The notes under the pieces are model-generated. The model was not told where the DNA came from. It ran no database searches and saw only the letters and a list, made by a program, of their open reading frames with translations. Positions 1 to 10,012 of a DNA stretch of 49,150 nt are shown here, piece after piece. Numbering within the stretch: the stretch's first letter is position 1; each line of letters opens with the position of its first letter. Source of the DNA: CAIVAT01 sp037128705 (GTDB taxonomy: Bacteria; Bacteroidota; Bacteroidia; Bacteroidales; FEN-979); the NCBI GenBank assembly GCA_037128705.1, contig JBAXVX010000029.1, positions 1 to 49,150 of the forward strand, given 5' to 3'. Made by a program: the position numbers and the translations under genes.

Positions 1-2
1 AA

Positions 3-3000
3 CTCATCTATGATGATGGTATTCAAACATCTTCAACCGTATGGGAAGTGGAAGGTAACATGAACGCAGTTGCATTCACTCCATTGAATTATCCGGCAAC
101 GATCGTGGGAGGAAGCGTAAATATTGGTGCGGAAGGCGATTATCCTGCCGGAACACTGGTTGCCGACCTCGATCCGTTCCAGATTCAGATTTTTGACGGC
201 ACCGGCCCCGGTGGAACTCCCGGAGCAGCCGTAGGCGACCCTGTTGAAGTTCAGGCCACATCCTTCGGATGGAACACCTTTGTACTTCCCTCAACCGTTT
301 GCCCAACAGGAAAATTCTTCCTGGCGATGGTACAGGGCGGTGCTCCACCTACAGCTGCCCGTTTGGCAGTTGACGCTGATAATTCTCAATTGCGCAGCTA
401 CAGCAAGTTCGTAACTGGCGGAGGTTCATGGTTACCGGCCGATGGCAACTTCATGATCCGCGCCCTCGTATATGGCATCGGCGGACCTGTGGATCTTCCT
501 GCTTCTGTTACCGGATACCAGGTTTACCGCCTGTTGCAAACCCAGGAAGCTACCCCGGCCCTCTGGACCTCGGTTTCTACCCCGACTGGCACCAGCACTG
601 TTGATAACAGCTGGCCCACATTGCCGGATGGCGCCTACCGTTGGGCTGTGAAAGCTCAGTATACCGGCAACCGCTGGTCAGGCTACACCTTCTCCAATGT
701 ACTTGGAAAGAACTGGACTGCAGCCGTTACTGTGAATGTTGGTTTGACCTGTACTGCCACCCCGCTGGCCGGTTCACTCGTTGTCTTAACGAACACAACC
801 GCTGGTGTTGATTCAGTTTATACAGGCACAACTGGCCTTACCGGATCCGTCACCTTCCCGAAAGTTTGGAAAGGACCGTATCACATGGTGGTTAGCCGCA
901 TGGGGTATGACCTCTACAGTGCCAACGTTACCATTAATGCTGACCAGACCATTAATATCACCTTGATGCAGCAAACATTGGCTCCTCAGAACATGAGTGT
1001 TGATGGTGTAACCCTGCTTGCTACCTGGAGTCCTCCCACACCAATTACCTTCCAGTTTGCTGATGACTTCACCAGCGGTAGTTTTGCTACCAACGGATGG
1101 ACCGCCATCGCCCCCTGGTATGTCAATGCTGCAGCCGGAAATCCTTCCCCATCAGCGGAGGTTCCCTGGACTGCCATGTTGGTTAACTACGACAACATCA
1201 ACCTGACCAGCCGCAACATTATCGGTATTGGTGCCCCCGATTTCAAACTGAAATATGACATTTACCTCAACGACTTTGCCGGTGATGGTAATGAGCAGAT
1301 GGAAGTTGAAATTCAGGCTGGTGGCGGAGCATGGGTTGGATTGAAACATTATGCCAACACGGGAAGCATTGCCTGGACAACTGAAACGTTGGATATCAGT
1401 GCGTACGCCAGTGCCACATTCAAAGTCCGTTTCCGTTGCCATGGTGCCGACATGTTCAACTTCAATTACTGGAATGTTGATAACGTGAAGGTTGTTTCTA
1501 CTTTACCTGATCCGGGTGCCTGTATCCTTGCCTACAATGTATACCTTAACGGTACTCTTGATGGCGTTACTATGGACACCACCTATACCATTCCTTCAGC
1601 ACACGTTTCTTATGGGACAAGTTATGACGCTTGCGTAAAGGCAGTTTATGGCAGCGGATATTCAGATCCTTCCTGCGATAACTTTACCGCCAAGTTCCTC
1701 TGTCCTCCGACACAGCTTGCCGGGATTGACCTGGAAAGCACCGCTTACCTGACCTGGAAAAAACCGAGTTGCAGTGGCTCAGGTCCTGCTCCTCAGTGGA
1801 TCCGTTGGGATGATGGCACAAACGCTGACGCCATCGGTACCGGTGGAGCATTTTTGTTTGACATTGCTGCCCGCTGGGATGTTTCCCAAATCGCCGCTCT
1901 TGCCGGTGGTTCGGTTACGAAGATTGCCTTCTTCCCGGCTTCCAGTGGTACTGCTACCTATAAAGTTCGCGTATGGCAGGGTGCCAACGCAGCCAACCTG
2001 ATCGTTGACCAGGCTGTTCCAAGTCCGGTAATCGGACAGTGGAATGAAATCACACTGAACACTCCTGCAGCCATCGATGTAACCAAGGAACTCTGGATCG
2101 GCGCCAATGTGAACGCCACTGCCGGATATCCCGCTGGTGTTGACGGTGGTCCTGCTATCGTAGGCTATGGCGATATGATTCAGGATGCTTCAACCCCCTG
2201 GGGATCAATGATGACCCTCTATGGTTTGAATTACAACTGGAATCTTGCTGCCTATATCGAAACAGTAAAGAGCCCGAACCAGGTTGTTATTCTGAAACAG
2301 GATAAAGTTGTATCGACCCAGAAGGGCCAGTTTGCAGTAAGCGGCGTGAAGAACACCAGCGATGGTGCAACCCAGGCCAATGCTTCAAAAGCTCCTTTAG
2401 CCGGCCCGGTTTTACTTGGTTACAACATCTTCCGTGATGGAACCCAGATTGATTTTGTAGGTGGTCCAAGCGTTGTCGAATATTACGATTATAACCTCAA
2501 TCCGGGAACCTATACCTATGAAGTTACAGGGTTTTATGATGTAACTCCGTTTACTCCTTCGCATGACAATTCCCAGCCAGCCGGCCCTGTTGAAGTGACC
2601 ATCGATTATGGTCGTCCACTGCCGTTCTTTGAGCCTTGGGATATGGGCAATTTCAGTTTCAACGACTGGGCCCCGACAGGCGATTGGGTGGTAACTTCCG
2701 GATTTGGAAATCCTGCTCCTTCAGCTGACTTCTCAGGTTTAACCCTCAATCTGACCAATTACAGCAACGGGCTGGAGTCTCCTTCTTTAAGCGCAGCTCC
2801 TTATACCTGTGCCAAAATCTGGTTGGATTTTGACCTGAAGCTCATCAACCGCACTGCAACAGGAGATGAATTCCTCACGGTTGAGATCTTTAAAAATGGT
2901 ATATGGCTCCCGGTTACTGAATTTTCGAATGCTGCCGCCATTGACTGGACCTCACAGCACATTGAATTAAAATCAACCATCGGAAAGGCATTCAAGGTGC

Positions 3001-4247
3001 GCTTCAATGCAAATGGCGCCGACTCCAAGGATGTGTTACACTGGTATGTTGACAATGTCCATGTATATGCTGTTTGTACTCCTCCGAGTGCAGTTGCTGC
3101 TGATGTCAGGGACAACGACGTTTATCTGTCATGGACTGCCCCGAACTGTGTGTCTGAAACTCCGTTCTCGATCATCTGGGATGATGGCACGTATGAATCC
3201 GGCTGGACGTCGGGCAGTGGCGAACGCCATTATGGAAACATCTTCCCGCTCGTGCCTGGCTCAAGTGGTACACTCACATCATTTGATATCTATTTTAACA
3301 ACATGGACGGATCTGCTTCGCCAATCGATGTCAGAATGGATATCTATGATGAAGGACGGAACCTGATCGGCTCCTCTGCCTTCTTTACACAGCAGGAAGA
3401 GGTCTGGCAGAATATCACGGTGCCCAACATCGCCTTCGGCGGAACATTCTACGGCCTGGCCTATGTGAATAACACCGGGACAAGACCATACTACAGTTCC
3501 CTGGATACCGACGGGCCATATGCTGCGGATGACTATGGTTACAGGGTTGATGCCGCCGGTTTGTGGCAGACCATTGGAGAATACAGCGGCACCGCTGGTG
3601 TATTCCTGGTCAGGGCCAACGGGATGATGTCAGGAAAAGCCAAGCAATCGTTCTCTATCCTTCCTGGTCAGAACCCCAACTCCACTCCGGCTTCAAATCC
3701 TGTGAAGAACTCATCGGAAATGGCTGTCGGCAACGGAGGCACACCCAATCAATCAGGAGTTGGACTTATTTTACCTGCCGCTCCTTTGACCTCCTCACTG
3801 CAGGGGTATGATGTGTACCGCAGCGATGACAACAAGGTTACCTACAACAAGATTAACACTGCGATTGTACCTGGTACCACTTACACCGACATGAACGTTT
3901 CTTACACCATACATTATTATTATGTATCCTCCGTGTTCACAGAATGTACTTCTGATTCTTCGAACGTGGTAAAGGCCGATGTACTTGTTGGTATTGAACC
4001 AGTCAGCAATGTTGGTGGCATCTCCATCTATCCGAATCCTGCATCTGATATTGTAAACGTGAAGAGCGATTACAACATCACCCGCATCGATGTGATGAAC
4101 TTCGTTGGTCAGACGGTTTACGCTAACAGCAATGTTACAGCGAAGACCTCCAAGATCAATGTTTCTTCATTCACCCCCGGCGTTTACTTTGTGAAGGTTA
4201 CAACCTCCGAAGGTATCCGAACGGTGAAAATCAATGTTACGCATTAA
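3..4247 (+). CDS. T9SS-sorted giant surface protein, 5' end outside window
   Basis: The reading frame is open from the first bases and its first codons match the interior of the next gene (about 5682 on), so the start and probably the signal peptide lie upstream. About 1414 residues are visible: a beta-sandwich segment, a fibronectin-III-like stretch, a carboxypeptidase-regulatory-like segment, a choice-of-anchor J (MAM-like) domain at about 1045-1500, a second at about 2620-3080, then a module beginning IIWDDGTYESGW. The C-terminus has the T9SS type A pattern, starting ISIYPNPASDIVNV and ending in VTH. It should be exported by the Sec and T9SS routes and end up cell-surface bound or released. 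No catalytic motif was recognised; adhesion or matrix binding is an inference. It is collinear and partly identical with the downstream paralog, but its penultimate module is different. Confidence 0.9.
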   Translation, partial: LIYDDGIQTSSTVWEVEGNMNAVAFTPLNYPATIVGGSVNIGAEGDYPAGTLVADLDPFQIQIFDGTGPGGTPGAAVGDPVEVQATSFGWNTFVLPSTVCPTGKFFLAMVQGGAPPTAARLAVDADNSQLRSYSKFVTGGGSWLPADGNFMIRALVYGIGGPVDLPASVTGYQVYRLLQTQEATPALWTSVSTPTGTSTVDNSWPTLPDGAYRWAVKAQYTGNRWSGYTFSNVLGKNWTAAVTVNVGLTCTATPLAGSLVVLTNTTAGVDSVYTGTTGLTGSVTFPKVWKGPYHMVVSRMGYDLYSANVTINADQTINITLMQQTLAPQNMSVDGVTLLATWSPPTPITFQFADDFTSGSFATNGWTAIAPWYVNAAAGNPSPSAEVPWTAMLVNYDNINLTSRNIIGIGAPDFKLKYDIYLNDFAGDGNEQMEVEIQAGGGAWVGLKHYANTGSIAWTTETLDISAYASATFKVRFRCHGADMFNFNYWNVDNVKVVSTLPDPGACILAYNVYLNGTLDGVTMDTTYTIPSAHVSYGTSYDACVKAVYGSGYSDPSCDNFTAKFLCPPTQLAGIDLESTAYLTWKKPSCSGSGPAPQWIRWDDGTNADAIGTGGAFLFDIAARWDVSQIAALAGGSVTKIAFFPASSGTATYKVRVWQGANAANLIVDQAVPSPVIGQWNEITLNTPAAIDVTKELWIGANVNATAGYPAGVDGGPAIVGYGDMIQDASTPWGSMMTLYGLNYNWNLAAYIETVKSPNQVVILKQDKVVSTQKGQFAVSGVKNTSDGATQANASKAPLAGPVLLGYNIFRDGTQIDFVGGPSVVEYYDYNLNPGTYTYEVTGFYDVTPFTPSHDNSQPAGPVEVTIDYGRPLPFFEPWDMGNFSFNDWAPTGDWVVTSGFGNPAPSADFSGLTLNLTNYSNGLESPSLSAAPYTCAKIWLDFDLKLINRTATGDEFLTVEIFKNGIWLPVTEFSNAAAIDWTSQHIELKSTIGKAFKVRFNANGADSKDVLHWYVDNVHVYAVCTPPSAVAADVRDNDVYLSWTAPNCVSETPFSIIWDDGTYESGWTSGSGERHYGNIFPLVPGSSGTLTSFDIYFNNMDGSASPIDVRMDIYDEGRNLIGSSAFFTQQEEVWQNITVPNIAFGGTFYGLAYVNNTGTRPYYSSLDTDGPYAADDYGYRVDAAGLWQTIGEYSGTAGVFLVRANGMMSGKAKQSFSILPGQNPNSTPASNPVKNSSEMAVGNGGTPNQSGVGLILPAAPLTSSLQGYDVYRSDDNKVTYNKINTAIVPGTTYTDMNVSYTIHYYYVSSVFTECTSDSSNVVKADVLVGIEPVSNVGGISIYPNPASDIVNVKSDYNITRIDVMNFVGQTVYANSNVTAKTSKINVSSFTPGVYFVKVTTSEGIRTVKINVTH
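1072..2384 (+). repeat. Long direct repeat, copy 1 (partner 6751-8063)
   Basis: This stretch of about 1313 bp reads as identical to 6751-8063, at a constant offset of 5679 bp. The first flanking mismatches seen are at 1071/6750 and 2385/8064. It lies inside the first tandem T9SS gene and covers the first choice-of-anchor J domain and the following WDDGTNADAIG module. A further identical run at the same offset is at about 510-721. Compared by eye, block by block. Confidence 0.85.
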
Positions 4248-4270
4248 TCCTTCATTGGATAATTCATAGA

Positions 4271-4303
4271 AAAAGGCCGGGATTCCCGGCCTTTTTCTTT
4301 TTG
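4271..4303 (+). terminator. Intrinsic terminator after first T9SS gene
   Basis: Perfect 11-bp stem AAAAGGCCGGG / CCCGGCCTTTT with a 3-nt loop (ATT) followed by a T-rich tract, 24 bp after the stop codon. It separates the two tandem paralogs into independent transcripts. Confidence 0.9.
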
Positions 4304-4351
4304 TTTAATAATTAATTATATTTTTCAGTGGATGCATACGTTAATTTTTAG

Positions 4352-4359
4352 TACATTTG
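4352..4359 (+). promoter_or_regulatory. Candidate -7 box (TACATTTG) for second T9SS gene
   Basis: Matches the Bacteroidota TAnnTTTG element and lies in the 237-bp gap after the terminator. It would give a 5' leader of about 120 nt. No clear -33 TTTG was seen at the expected spacing. Confidence 0.4.
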
Positions 4360-4484
4360 TTCCAATTTTCACACATAGTTGAGTTTCAATCACGTAATGA
4401 ATTCTTCCCTATATATATCAATTGGAAAATTGATCCCACATATCATGTTTTATTCATCTAATATTAACTTAAACCCTTGACATT

Positions 4485-7400
4485 ATGAAAAATGTTACCA
4501 AAATGCTTTCAAGGTCGATGATGTTGTTGACAATATCGATTTTGTTATTTGCAAAGGCAGGATGGGCAATTGATTCTTATGTACAGATCGGGACAGGAGT
4601 TGTTGCAACTGGCCACCCTTTCTATGCATTTTATGCTGATAACCGCGATCAATTGATTTATCTTGCCAGCGAAATGAGCCCGACCTTGATGGCTGGTCCT
4701 CTTACCAAACTTGGATTCCAGTTTACAGGAACAACTGGTTTTACGATGCCGAATTTTAACATCAGGATGAAACAAACGTCCATGAGTGTTGTCGGAGGTG
4801 GTTTTGATGAAGGTGGCTGGACCACTGTATATTCATCAGCTGCTTTTGCATTCCTCGGAAACGGTTGGCAAACGATTACGCTGACAACTCCTTTTGTTTG
4901 GAATGGTACATCCAACATTGAAATCGAGATCTGTCATGATTCTCCGGACTACATTTACGGAACCAATCATACCGTAAACGGAACCACTCTGGCAGCCGGC
5001 GATTACAAGATCATTTATGCCTATACTGACACGGGAGCAGGTTGTTCATTAACCCCTGCCCAGTACATCAGTTTAACCCGTGCGAACATTCGTATTTATC
5101 AGCCGGGCGGCACACTGTCAGGTACTGTTAAAAACACAGCTGGTGTCCCCATTTCCGGAGCCACAGTGGCCGGCGCTGGCGGAACATCTACAACCCTTGC
5201 CAATGGCACCTATTCCATGGCAGTTTATGGTGGAACAAATAACATTACAGCTTCCGCTCCACCCAACTATCAGGATAAAATCAAATCTGTAACGGTAACT
5301 CCCAACGGAACCGCTACCCTTGATTTTACCTTATCCCCGGTTCCCTGTCATTTGGTTGGTCAGATTACCAATGCAGCCAATGGCGCCCCTGTCACCGGAG
5401 CTAAAATCGTTGTAAACGGACTGACTACCTATTCTATTATTGGTGGATTATTTGCACTGGACATTTTCCCGGGCGGTACTTTCCCGGTTGCCATCTCGAA
5501 AGCCGGCTTCGGCGATTCGACCACGGTCGGTTATGTATTTACTCCTGCCCTTACAACCACAGTGAATGTTGCCATCAAGGAAACCACCAACAAACCCTCT
5601 ACTCCGTTTGTTGCTGCCCTCAACGGCACACCGGCTACTCAGGTAGCCCTGAGCTGGGGTGTTCCCAAGGGATATTATGAACTCATCTATGATGATGGTA
5701 TTCAAACATCTTCAACCGTATGGGAAGTGGAAGGCAATTTGAATGCTGTGAAATTCTCAGGTTTGAATGCACCTGTCACTGTTAAAGGTGGTAGTGTAAA
5801 CATTGGTCTGGAAAGCGATTATCCTGCCGGAACACTGGTTGCTGATCTTGATCCGTTCCAGATTCAGGTATATGATGCCACAGGCGCAGGCGGAACACCG
5901 GGTGCAGCCATTGGCGATCCGATCGACATAGTTCCTACCAGTTTTGGTTGGAATTCTTTCACATTGCCGAATATTGCCATCACAAGTGGTAATTTCTTCC
6001 TGGTAATGATCCAGGGTGGCGCTCCTCCTACAGCTGCCCGTTTGGCAGTTGACGCTGATAATCCTCAATTGCGCAGCTACAGCAAGTTTGTAACTGGTTC
6101 AGGATCATGGTTACCTGCTGATGGAAACTTCATGCTCCGCGCTGTTGTGAATGGCATTGGTGGTCCTGTTGATGTTACCGGTTCAATCACCGGATACCAG
6201 GTTTACCGCCTGTTGCAAACCCAGGAAGCTACCCCGGCCCTCTGGACCTCGGTTTCTACCCCGACTGGCACCAGCACTGTTGATAACAGCTGGCCCACAT
6301 TGCCGGATGGCGCCTACCGTTGGGCTGTGAAAGCTCAGTATACCGGCAACCGCTGGTCAGGCTACACCTTCTCCAATGTACTTGGAAAGAACTGGACTGC
6401 CAACGTTGTTGTGAATGTTGGTTTGACCTGTACTGCCACCCCGCTGGCCGGTTCACTCGTTGTTTTAACGAACACAACCGCTGGTGTTGATTCAGTTTAT
6501 ACGGCCACAACCGGTCTTACCGGATCTGTCACCTTCCCGAAAGTTTGGAAAGGGCCGTATCACATGACCGTTAGCCGCATTGGTTATGACCTCTACAGTG
6601 CCAACGTTACCATTAATGCTGACCAGACCTTTAATGTCACCTTAATGCAGCAAACATTGGCTCCTATGAACATGAGCGTTGATAATGTATCTTTGCTTGC
6701 TACATGGAGTCCTCCCACACCAATTACCTTCCAGTTTGCTGATGATTTCGCCAGCGGTAGTTTTGCTACCAACGGATGGACCGCCATCGCCCCCTGGTAT
6801 GTCAATGCTGCAGCCGGAAATCCTTCCCCATCAGCGGAGGTTCCCTGGACTGCCATGTTGGTTAACTACGACAACATCAACCTGACCAGCCGCAACATTA
6901 TCGGTATTGGTGCCCCCGATTTCAAACTGAAATATGACATTTACCTCAACGACTTTGCCGGTGATGGTAATGAGCAGATGGAAGTTGAAATTCAGGCTGG
7001 TGGCGGAGCATGGGTTGGATTGAAACATTATGCCAACACGGGAAGCATTGCCTGGACAACTGAAACGTTGGATATCAGTGCGTACGCCAGTGCCACATTC
7101 AAAGTCCGTTTCCGTTGCCATGGTGCCGACATGTTCAACTTCAATTACTGGAATGTTGATAACGTGAAGGTTGTTTCTACTTTACCTGATCCGGGTGCCT
7201 GTATCCTTGCCTACAATGTATACCTTAACGGTACTCTTGATGGCGTTACTATGGACACCACCTATACCATTCCTTCAGCACACGTTTCTTATGGGACAAG
7301 TTATGACGCTTGCGTAAAGGCAGTTTATGGCAGCGGATATTCAGATCCTTCCTGCGATAACTTTACCGCCAAGTTCCTCTGTCCTCCGACACAGCTTGCC

Positions 7401-9893
7401 GGGATTGACCTGGAAAGCACCGCTTACCTGACCTGGAAAAAACCGAGTTGCAGTGGCTCAGGTCCTGCTCCTCAGTGGATCCGTTGGGATGATGGCACAA
7501 ACGCTGACGCCATCGGTACCGGTGGAGCATTTTTGTTTGACATTGCTGCCCGCTGGGATGTTTCCCAAATCGCCGCTCTTGCCGGTGGTTCGGTTACGAA
7601 GATTGCCTTCTTCCCGGCTTCCAGTGGTACTGCTACCTATAAAGTTCGCGTATGGCAGGGTGCCAACGCAGCCAACCTGATCGTTGACCAGGCTGTTCCA
7701 AGTCCGGTAATCGGACAGTGGAATGAAATCACACTGAACACTCCTGCAGCCATCGATGTAACCAAGGAACTCTGGATCGGCGCCAATGTGAACGCCACTG
7801 CCGGATATCCCGCTGGTGTTGACGGTGGTCCTGCTATCGTAGGCTATGGCGATATGATTCAGGATGCTTCAACCCCCTGGGGATCAATGATGACCCTCTA
7901 TGGTTTGAATTACAACTGGAATCTTGCTGCCTATATCGAAACAGTAAAGAGCCCGAACCAGGTTGTTATTCTGAAACAGGATAAAGTTGTATCGACCCAG
8001 AAGGGCCAGTTTGCAGTAAGCGGCGTGAAGAACACCAGCGATGGTGCAACCCAGGCCAATGCTACAAAAGCTCCTTTAGCCGGTCCGGTTTTACTTGGTT
8101 ATAACATCAAACGTGATGGTGCCGTTATTGATTTTGTTGGCAGTCCCAGCACGCTCGAATATTACGATTATAACCTCGATCCGGGAACCTATACCTATGA
8201 AGTTACAGGATATTATGATGTAACTCCGTTTACTCCTTCGCATGACAATTCCCAGCCAGCCGGCCCGGTTGATGTAACCATCGATTATGGTCGTCCACTG
8301 CCGTTCTATGAGCCTTGGGATATGGGTACTTTCAGTTTCAATGACTGGACCCCGACAGGCGATTGGGTAGTTACCGCTGGTTTTGGAAATCCTGCTCCTT
8401 CAGCTGATTTCTCCGGCTTAACCCTCGATTTGACAAATTATGCCAACAGCATGGAATCCCCGACTTTAAGCGCAGCTCCTTATACCTGTGCTAAAATCTG
8501 GTGTGACTTTGATCTGAAGCTCATCAACCGCAACAATACCGGAACTGAATACCTCACAGTTGAAGTATTCAAGAATGGTACATGGTCAAAGGCTGGTGAA
8601 TTTGCCAATACCGCTTCCATCGATTGGACTTCACAGCATGTAGAACTGAAATCACTGTTAGGCAAAGCATTCAAAGTGCGTTTCAAAGCCAATGGTGCCA
8701 GCTCACAGAATATTTTACACTGGTATGTTGACAATATCAATGTATATGCTGTTTGTACACCTCCGACTGCACTGGTTAATACCGACGTGAAGGACAATGA
8801 CGTTTATTTGTCATGGACTGCACCAAACTGCAACCAGGGTCCTGAACCTACCTGGATTACCTGGGATGACGGAACAAACCTTGACGCTATTGGTTTAACT
8901 GCCGGCGGCACTTTCAATGTTGCTGCTAAATGGGATGCCTCTATGCTCACCGCTTTTGAAGGTGGTGCTGTTACCAAGATCAAATTTTGGCCGAACGACG
9001 ACGCCACCTATATCCTCAGGGTATGGAATGACGATGCCGGAGCAACCGTGATCTATGAACAACCCGTTACACCTACCATCGGTGACTGGAATGAGATTAC
9101 ACTTACAACTCCTCCTTCCATTGATATTAGCAAGGCCCTCTGGGTTGGTTACAATGTAACTCACGGAGCTGGCTCTTATCCTGCTGGTTGCGACCCAGGA
9201 CCGAACGTAGCCGGTTACGGCATGCTCGCCGACCTTGGTGCCGGCTGGGAAGATCTGAACGCTTACTTCGATTACAACTGGGATATTGAAGTCCTGATTG
9301 GATCCGGAAAAAGCCACCAGAAATCTGTTGCTTTGGTACAGAAACCCATCGTGAACGAGAATCATCAGATTGCAGCCAGTGGCAAACTCAATACAAACAG
9401 TACTGTATCGAGCCACACTCCTTCTGCTCCTTTGGCCTCCTCACTGCAGGGTTACAATGTATACCGCAGCGATGACAACAAGGTTACCTACAACAAGGTT
9501 AACACTGCTGTTGTTCCTGGTACTACCTATACCGACATGAACGTGACTTACGCTAAGCATTATTACTATGTAACCTCCGTGTTTACAGAATGTAATTCTG
9601 ATTCTTCAAATGTGGTTTTGGCTGATGTAATTGTTGGGATTGATCCAATCAGCAATGTTGGTGGTATCTCCATCTACCCGAATCCTGCATCTGATATTGT
9701 AAACGTGAAGAGCGATAACAACATCACCCGCATCGATGTGATGAACTTTGTTGGTCAGACCGTTTACGCTAACAGCGATGTTACTGCGAAGACCTCTAAA
9801 ATCAATGTTTCTTCATTCACCGCCGGCGTTTACTTTGTGAAGGTTACAACTTCCGAAGGTGTCCGCACAGTGAAGATCACTGTAACCCACTAA
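4485..9893 (+). CDS. Giant modular T9SS-sorted surface protein (1802 aa)
   Basis: Full-length paralog of the preceding gene. It has a signal peptide at residues 1-28 ending AKAGWA, then an N-terminal beta-rich region (about 30-205). Two carboxypeptidase-regulatory-like repeats follow (about 207-285 and 288-367), then a segment with the YYELIYDDGIQTSS motif, fibronectin-III-like stretches, a choice-of-anchor J domain (about 746-898), the WIRWDDGTNADAIG module, a second anchor-J domain (about 1273-1426) and a second WDDGTN module. The T9SS type A domain (about 1723-1802) ends in VTH. It should be exported by Sec and T9SS and displayed or released at the surface. No protease or glycosidase active site was seen, so adhesion or polymer binding is only an inference. 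A clean terminator follows, and the gene is probably transcribed alone. Confidence 0.92.
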   Translation: MKNVTKMLSRSMMLLTISILLFAKAGWAIDSYVQIGTGVVATGHPFYAFYADNRDQLIYLASEMSPTLMAGPLTKLGFQFTGTTGFTMPNFNIRMKQTSMSVVGGGFDEGGWTTVYSSAAFAFLGNGWQTITLTTPFVWNGTSNIEIEICHDSPDYIYGTNHTVNGTTLAAGDYKIIYAYTDTGAGCSLTPAQYISLTRANIRIYQPGGTLSGTVKNTAGVPISGATVAGAGGTSTTLANGTYSMAVYGGTNNITASAPPNYQDKIKSVTVTPNGTATLDFTLSPVPCHLVGQITNAANGAPVTGAKIVVNGLTTYSIIGGLFALDIFPGGTFPVAISKAGFGDSTTVGYVFTPALTTTVNVAIKETTNKPSTPFVAALNGTPATQVALSWGVPKGYYELIYDDGIQTSSTVWEVEGNLNAVKFSGLNAPVTVKGGSVNIGLESDYPAGTLVADLDPFQIQVYDATGAGGTPGAAIGDPIDIVPTSFGWNSFTLPNIAITSGNFFLVMIQGGAPPTAARLAVDADNPQLRSYSKFVTGSGSWLPADGNFMLRAVVNGIGGPVDVTGSITGYQVYRLLQTQEATPALWTSVSTPTGTSTVDNSWPTLPDGAYRWAVKAQYTGNRWSGYTFSNVLGKNWTANVVVNVGLTCTATPLAGSLVVLTNTTAGVDSVYTATTGLTGSVTFPKVWKGPYHMTVSRIGYDLYSANVTINADQTFNVTLMQQTLAPMNMSVDNVSLLATWSPPTPITFQFADDFASGSFATNGWTAIAPWYVNAAAGNPSPSAEVPWTAMLVNYDNINLTSRNIIGIGAPDFKLKYDIYLNDFAGDGNEQMEVEIQAGGGAWVGLKHYANTGSIAWTTETLDISAYASATFKVRFRCHGADMFNFNYWNVDNVKVVSTLPDPGACILAYNVYLNGTLDGVTMDTTYTIPSAHVSYGTSYDACVKAVYGSGYSDPSCDNFTAKFLCPPTQLAGIDLESTAYLTWKKPSCSGSGPAPQWIRWDDGTNADAIGTGGAFLFDIAARWDVSQIAALAGGSVTKIAFFPASSGTATYKVRVWQGANAANLIVDQAVPSPVIGQWNEITLNTPAAIDVTKELWIGANVNATAGYPAGVDGGPAIVGYGDMIQDASTPWGSMMTLYGLNYNWNLAAYIETVKSPNQVVILKQDKVVSTQKGQFAVSGVKNTSDGATQANATKAPLAGPVLLGYNIKRDGAVIDFVGSPSTLEYYDYNLDPGTYTYEVTGYYDVTPFTPSHDNSQPAGPVDVTIDYGRPLPFYEPWDMGTFSFNDWTPTGDWVVTAGFGNPAPSADFSGLTLDLTNYANSMESPTLSAAPYTCAKIWCDFDLKLINRNNTGTEYLTVEVFKNGTWSKAGEFANTASIDWTSQHVELKSLLGKAFKVRFKANGASSQNILHWYVDNINVYAVCTPPTALVNTDVKDNDVYLSWTAPNCNQGPEPTWITWDDGTNLDAIGLTAGGTFNVAAKWDASMLTAFEGGAVTKIKFWPNDDATYILRVWNDDAGATVIYEQPVTPTIGDWNEITLTTPPSIDISKALWVGYNVTHGAGSYPAGCDPGPNVAGYGMLADLGAGWEDLNAYFDYNWDIEVLIGSGKSHQKSVALVQKPIVNENHQIAASGKLNTNSTVSSHTPSAPLASSLQGYNVYRSDDNKVTYNKVNTAVVPGTTYTDMNVTYAKHYYYVTSVFTECNSDSSNVVLADVIVGIDPISNVGGISIYPNPASDIVNVKSDNNITRIDVMNFVGQTVYANSDVTAKTSKINVSSFTAGVYFVKVTTSEGVRTVKITVTH
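6751..8063 (+). repeat. Long direct repeat, copy 2 (partner 1072-2384)
   Basis: Second copy of the apparently identical 1313-bp stretch, at the same relative place in the paralog. Flanking sequence in both genes is clearly diverged, so identity is patchy rather than uniform. A second identical run is at about 6189-6400. Confidence 0.85.
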
Positions 9894-9917
9894 TCCTTAA
9901 CAGGATATTCCCTGAAG

Positions 9918-9944
9918 GGGCTGGCCATTTGGCCAGCCCTTTTC
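9918..9944 (+). terminator. Intrinsic terminator after second T9SS gene
   Basis: Nine-bp stem GGGCTGGCC / GGCCAGCCC with an ATTT loop followed by TTTTCTTTTT, 24 bp after the stop codon. Confidence 0.9.
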
Positions 9945-9950
9945 TTTTTG

Positions 9951-9976
9951 TCACGCGTCACGCGTCACACGTCACG
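9951..9976. repeat. Heptamer repeat TCACGCG, 3.7 units
   Basis: Tandem TCACGCG, TCACGCG, TCACACG, TCACG directly after the terminator. It is one of several dispersed 7-bp tandem arrays in the window. Confidence 0.85.
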
Positions 9977-9996
9977 TTTTTCTCCCGTTTCATTCC

Positions 9997-10004
9997 TATC
10001 TTTG
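9997..10004 (+). promoter_or_regulatory. -7 box TATCTTTG of the ABC-F gene
   Basis: Perfect TAnnTTTG element ending 8 bp before the ATG at 10013. The transcript would have only a few leader bases, which supports the 10013 start over the upstream in-frame TTG. Confidence 0.65.
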
Positions 10005-10012
10005 CACCCGCT

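Noticed and set aside
8895..9416. 173-residue open frame on the minus strand
   Set aside because: It lies entirely antisense to the second T9SS gene, has no recognisable motif or promoter, and follows from the codon bias of the real gene.
9929..10012. N-terminal extension of the ABC-F protein from a TTG codon
   Set aside because: The extension would begin inside a terminator and read through the TCACGCG repeat and the -7 box; the ATG at 10013 gives the normal N-terminus.
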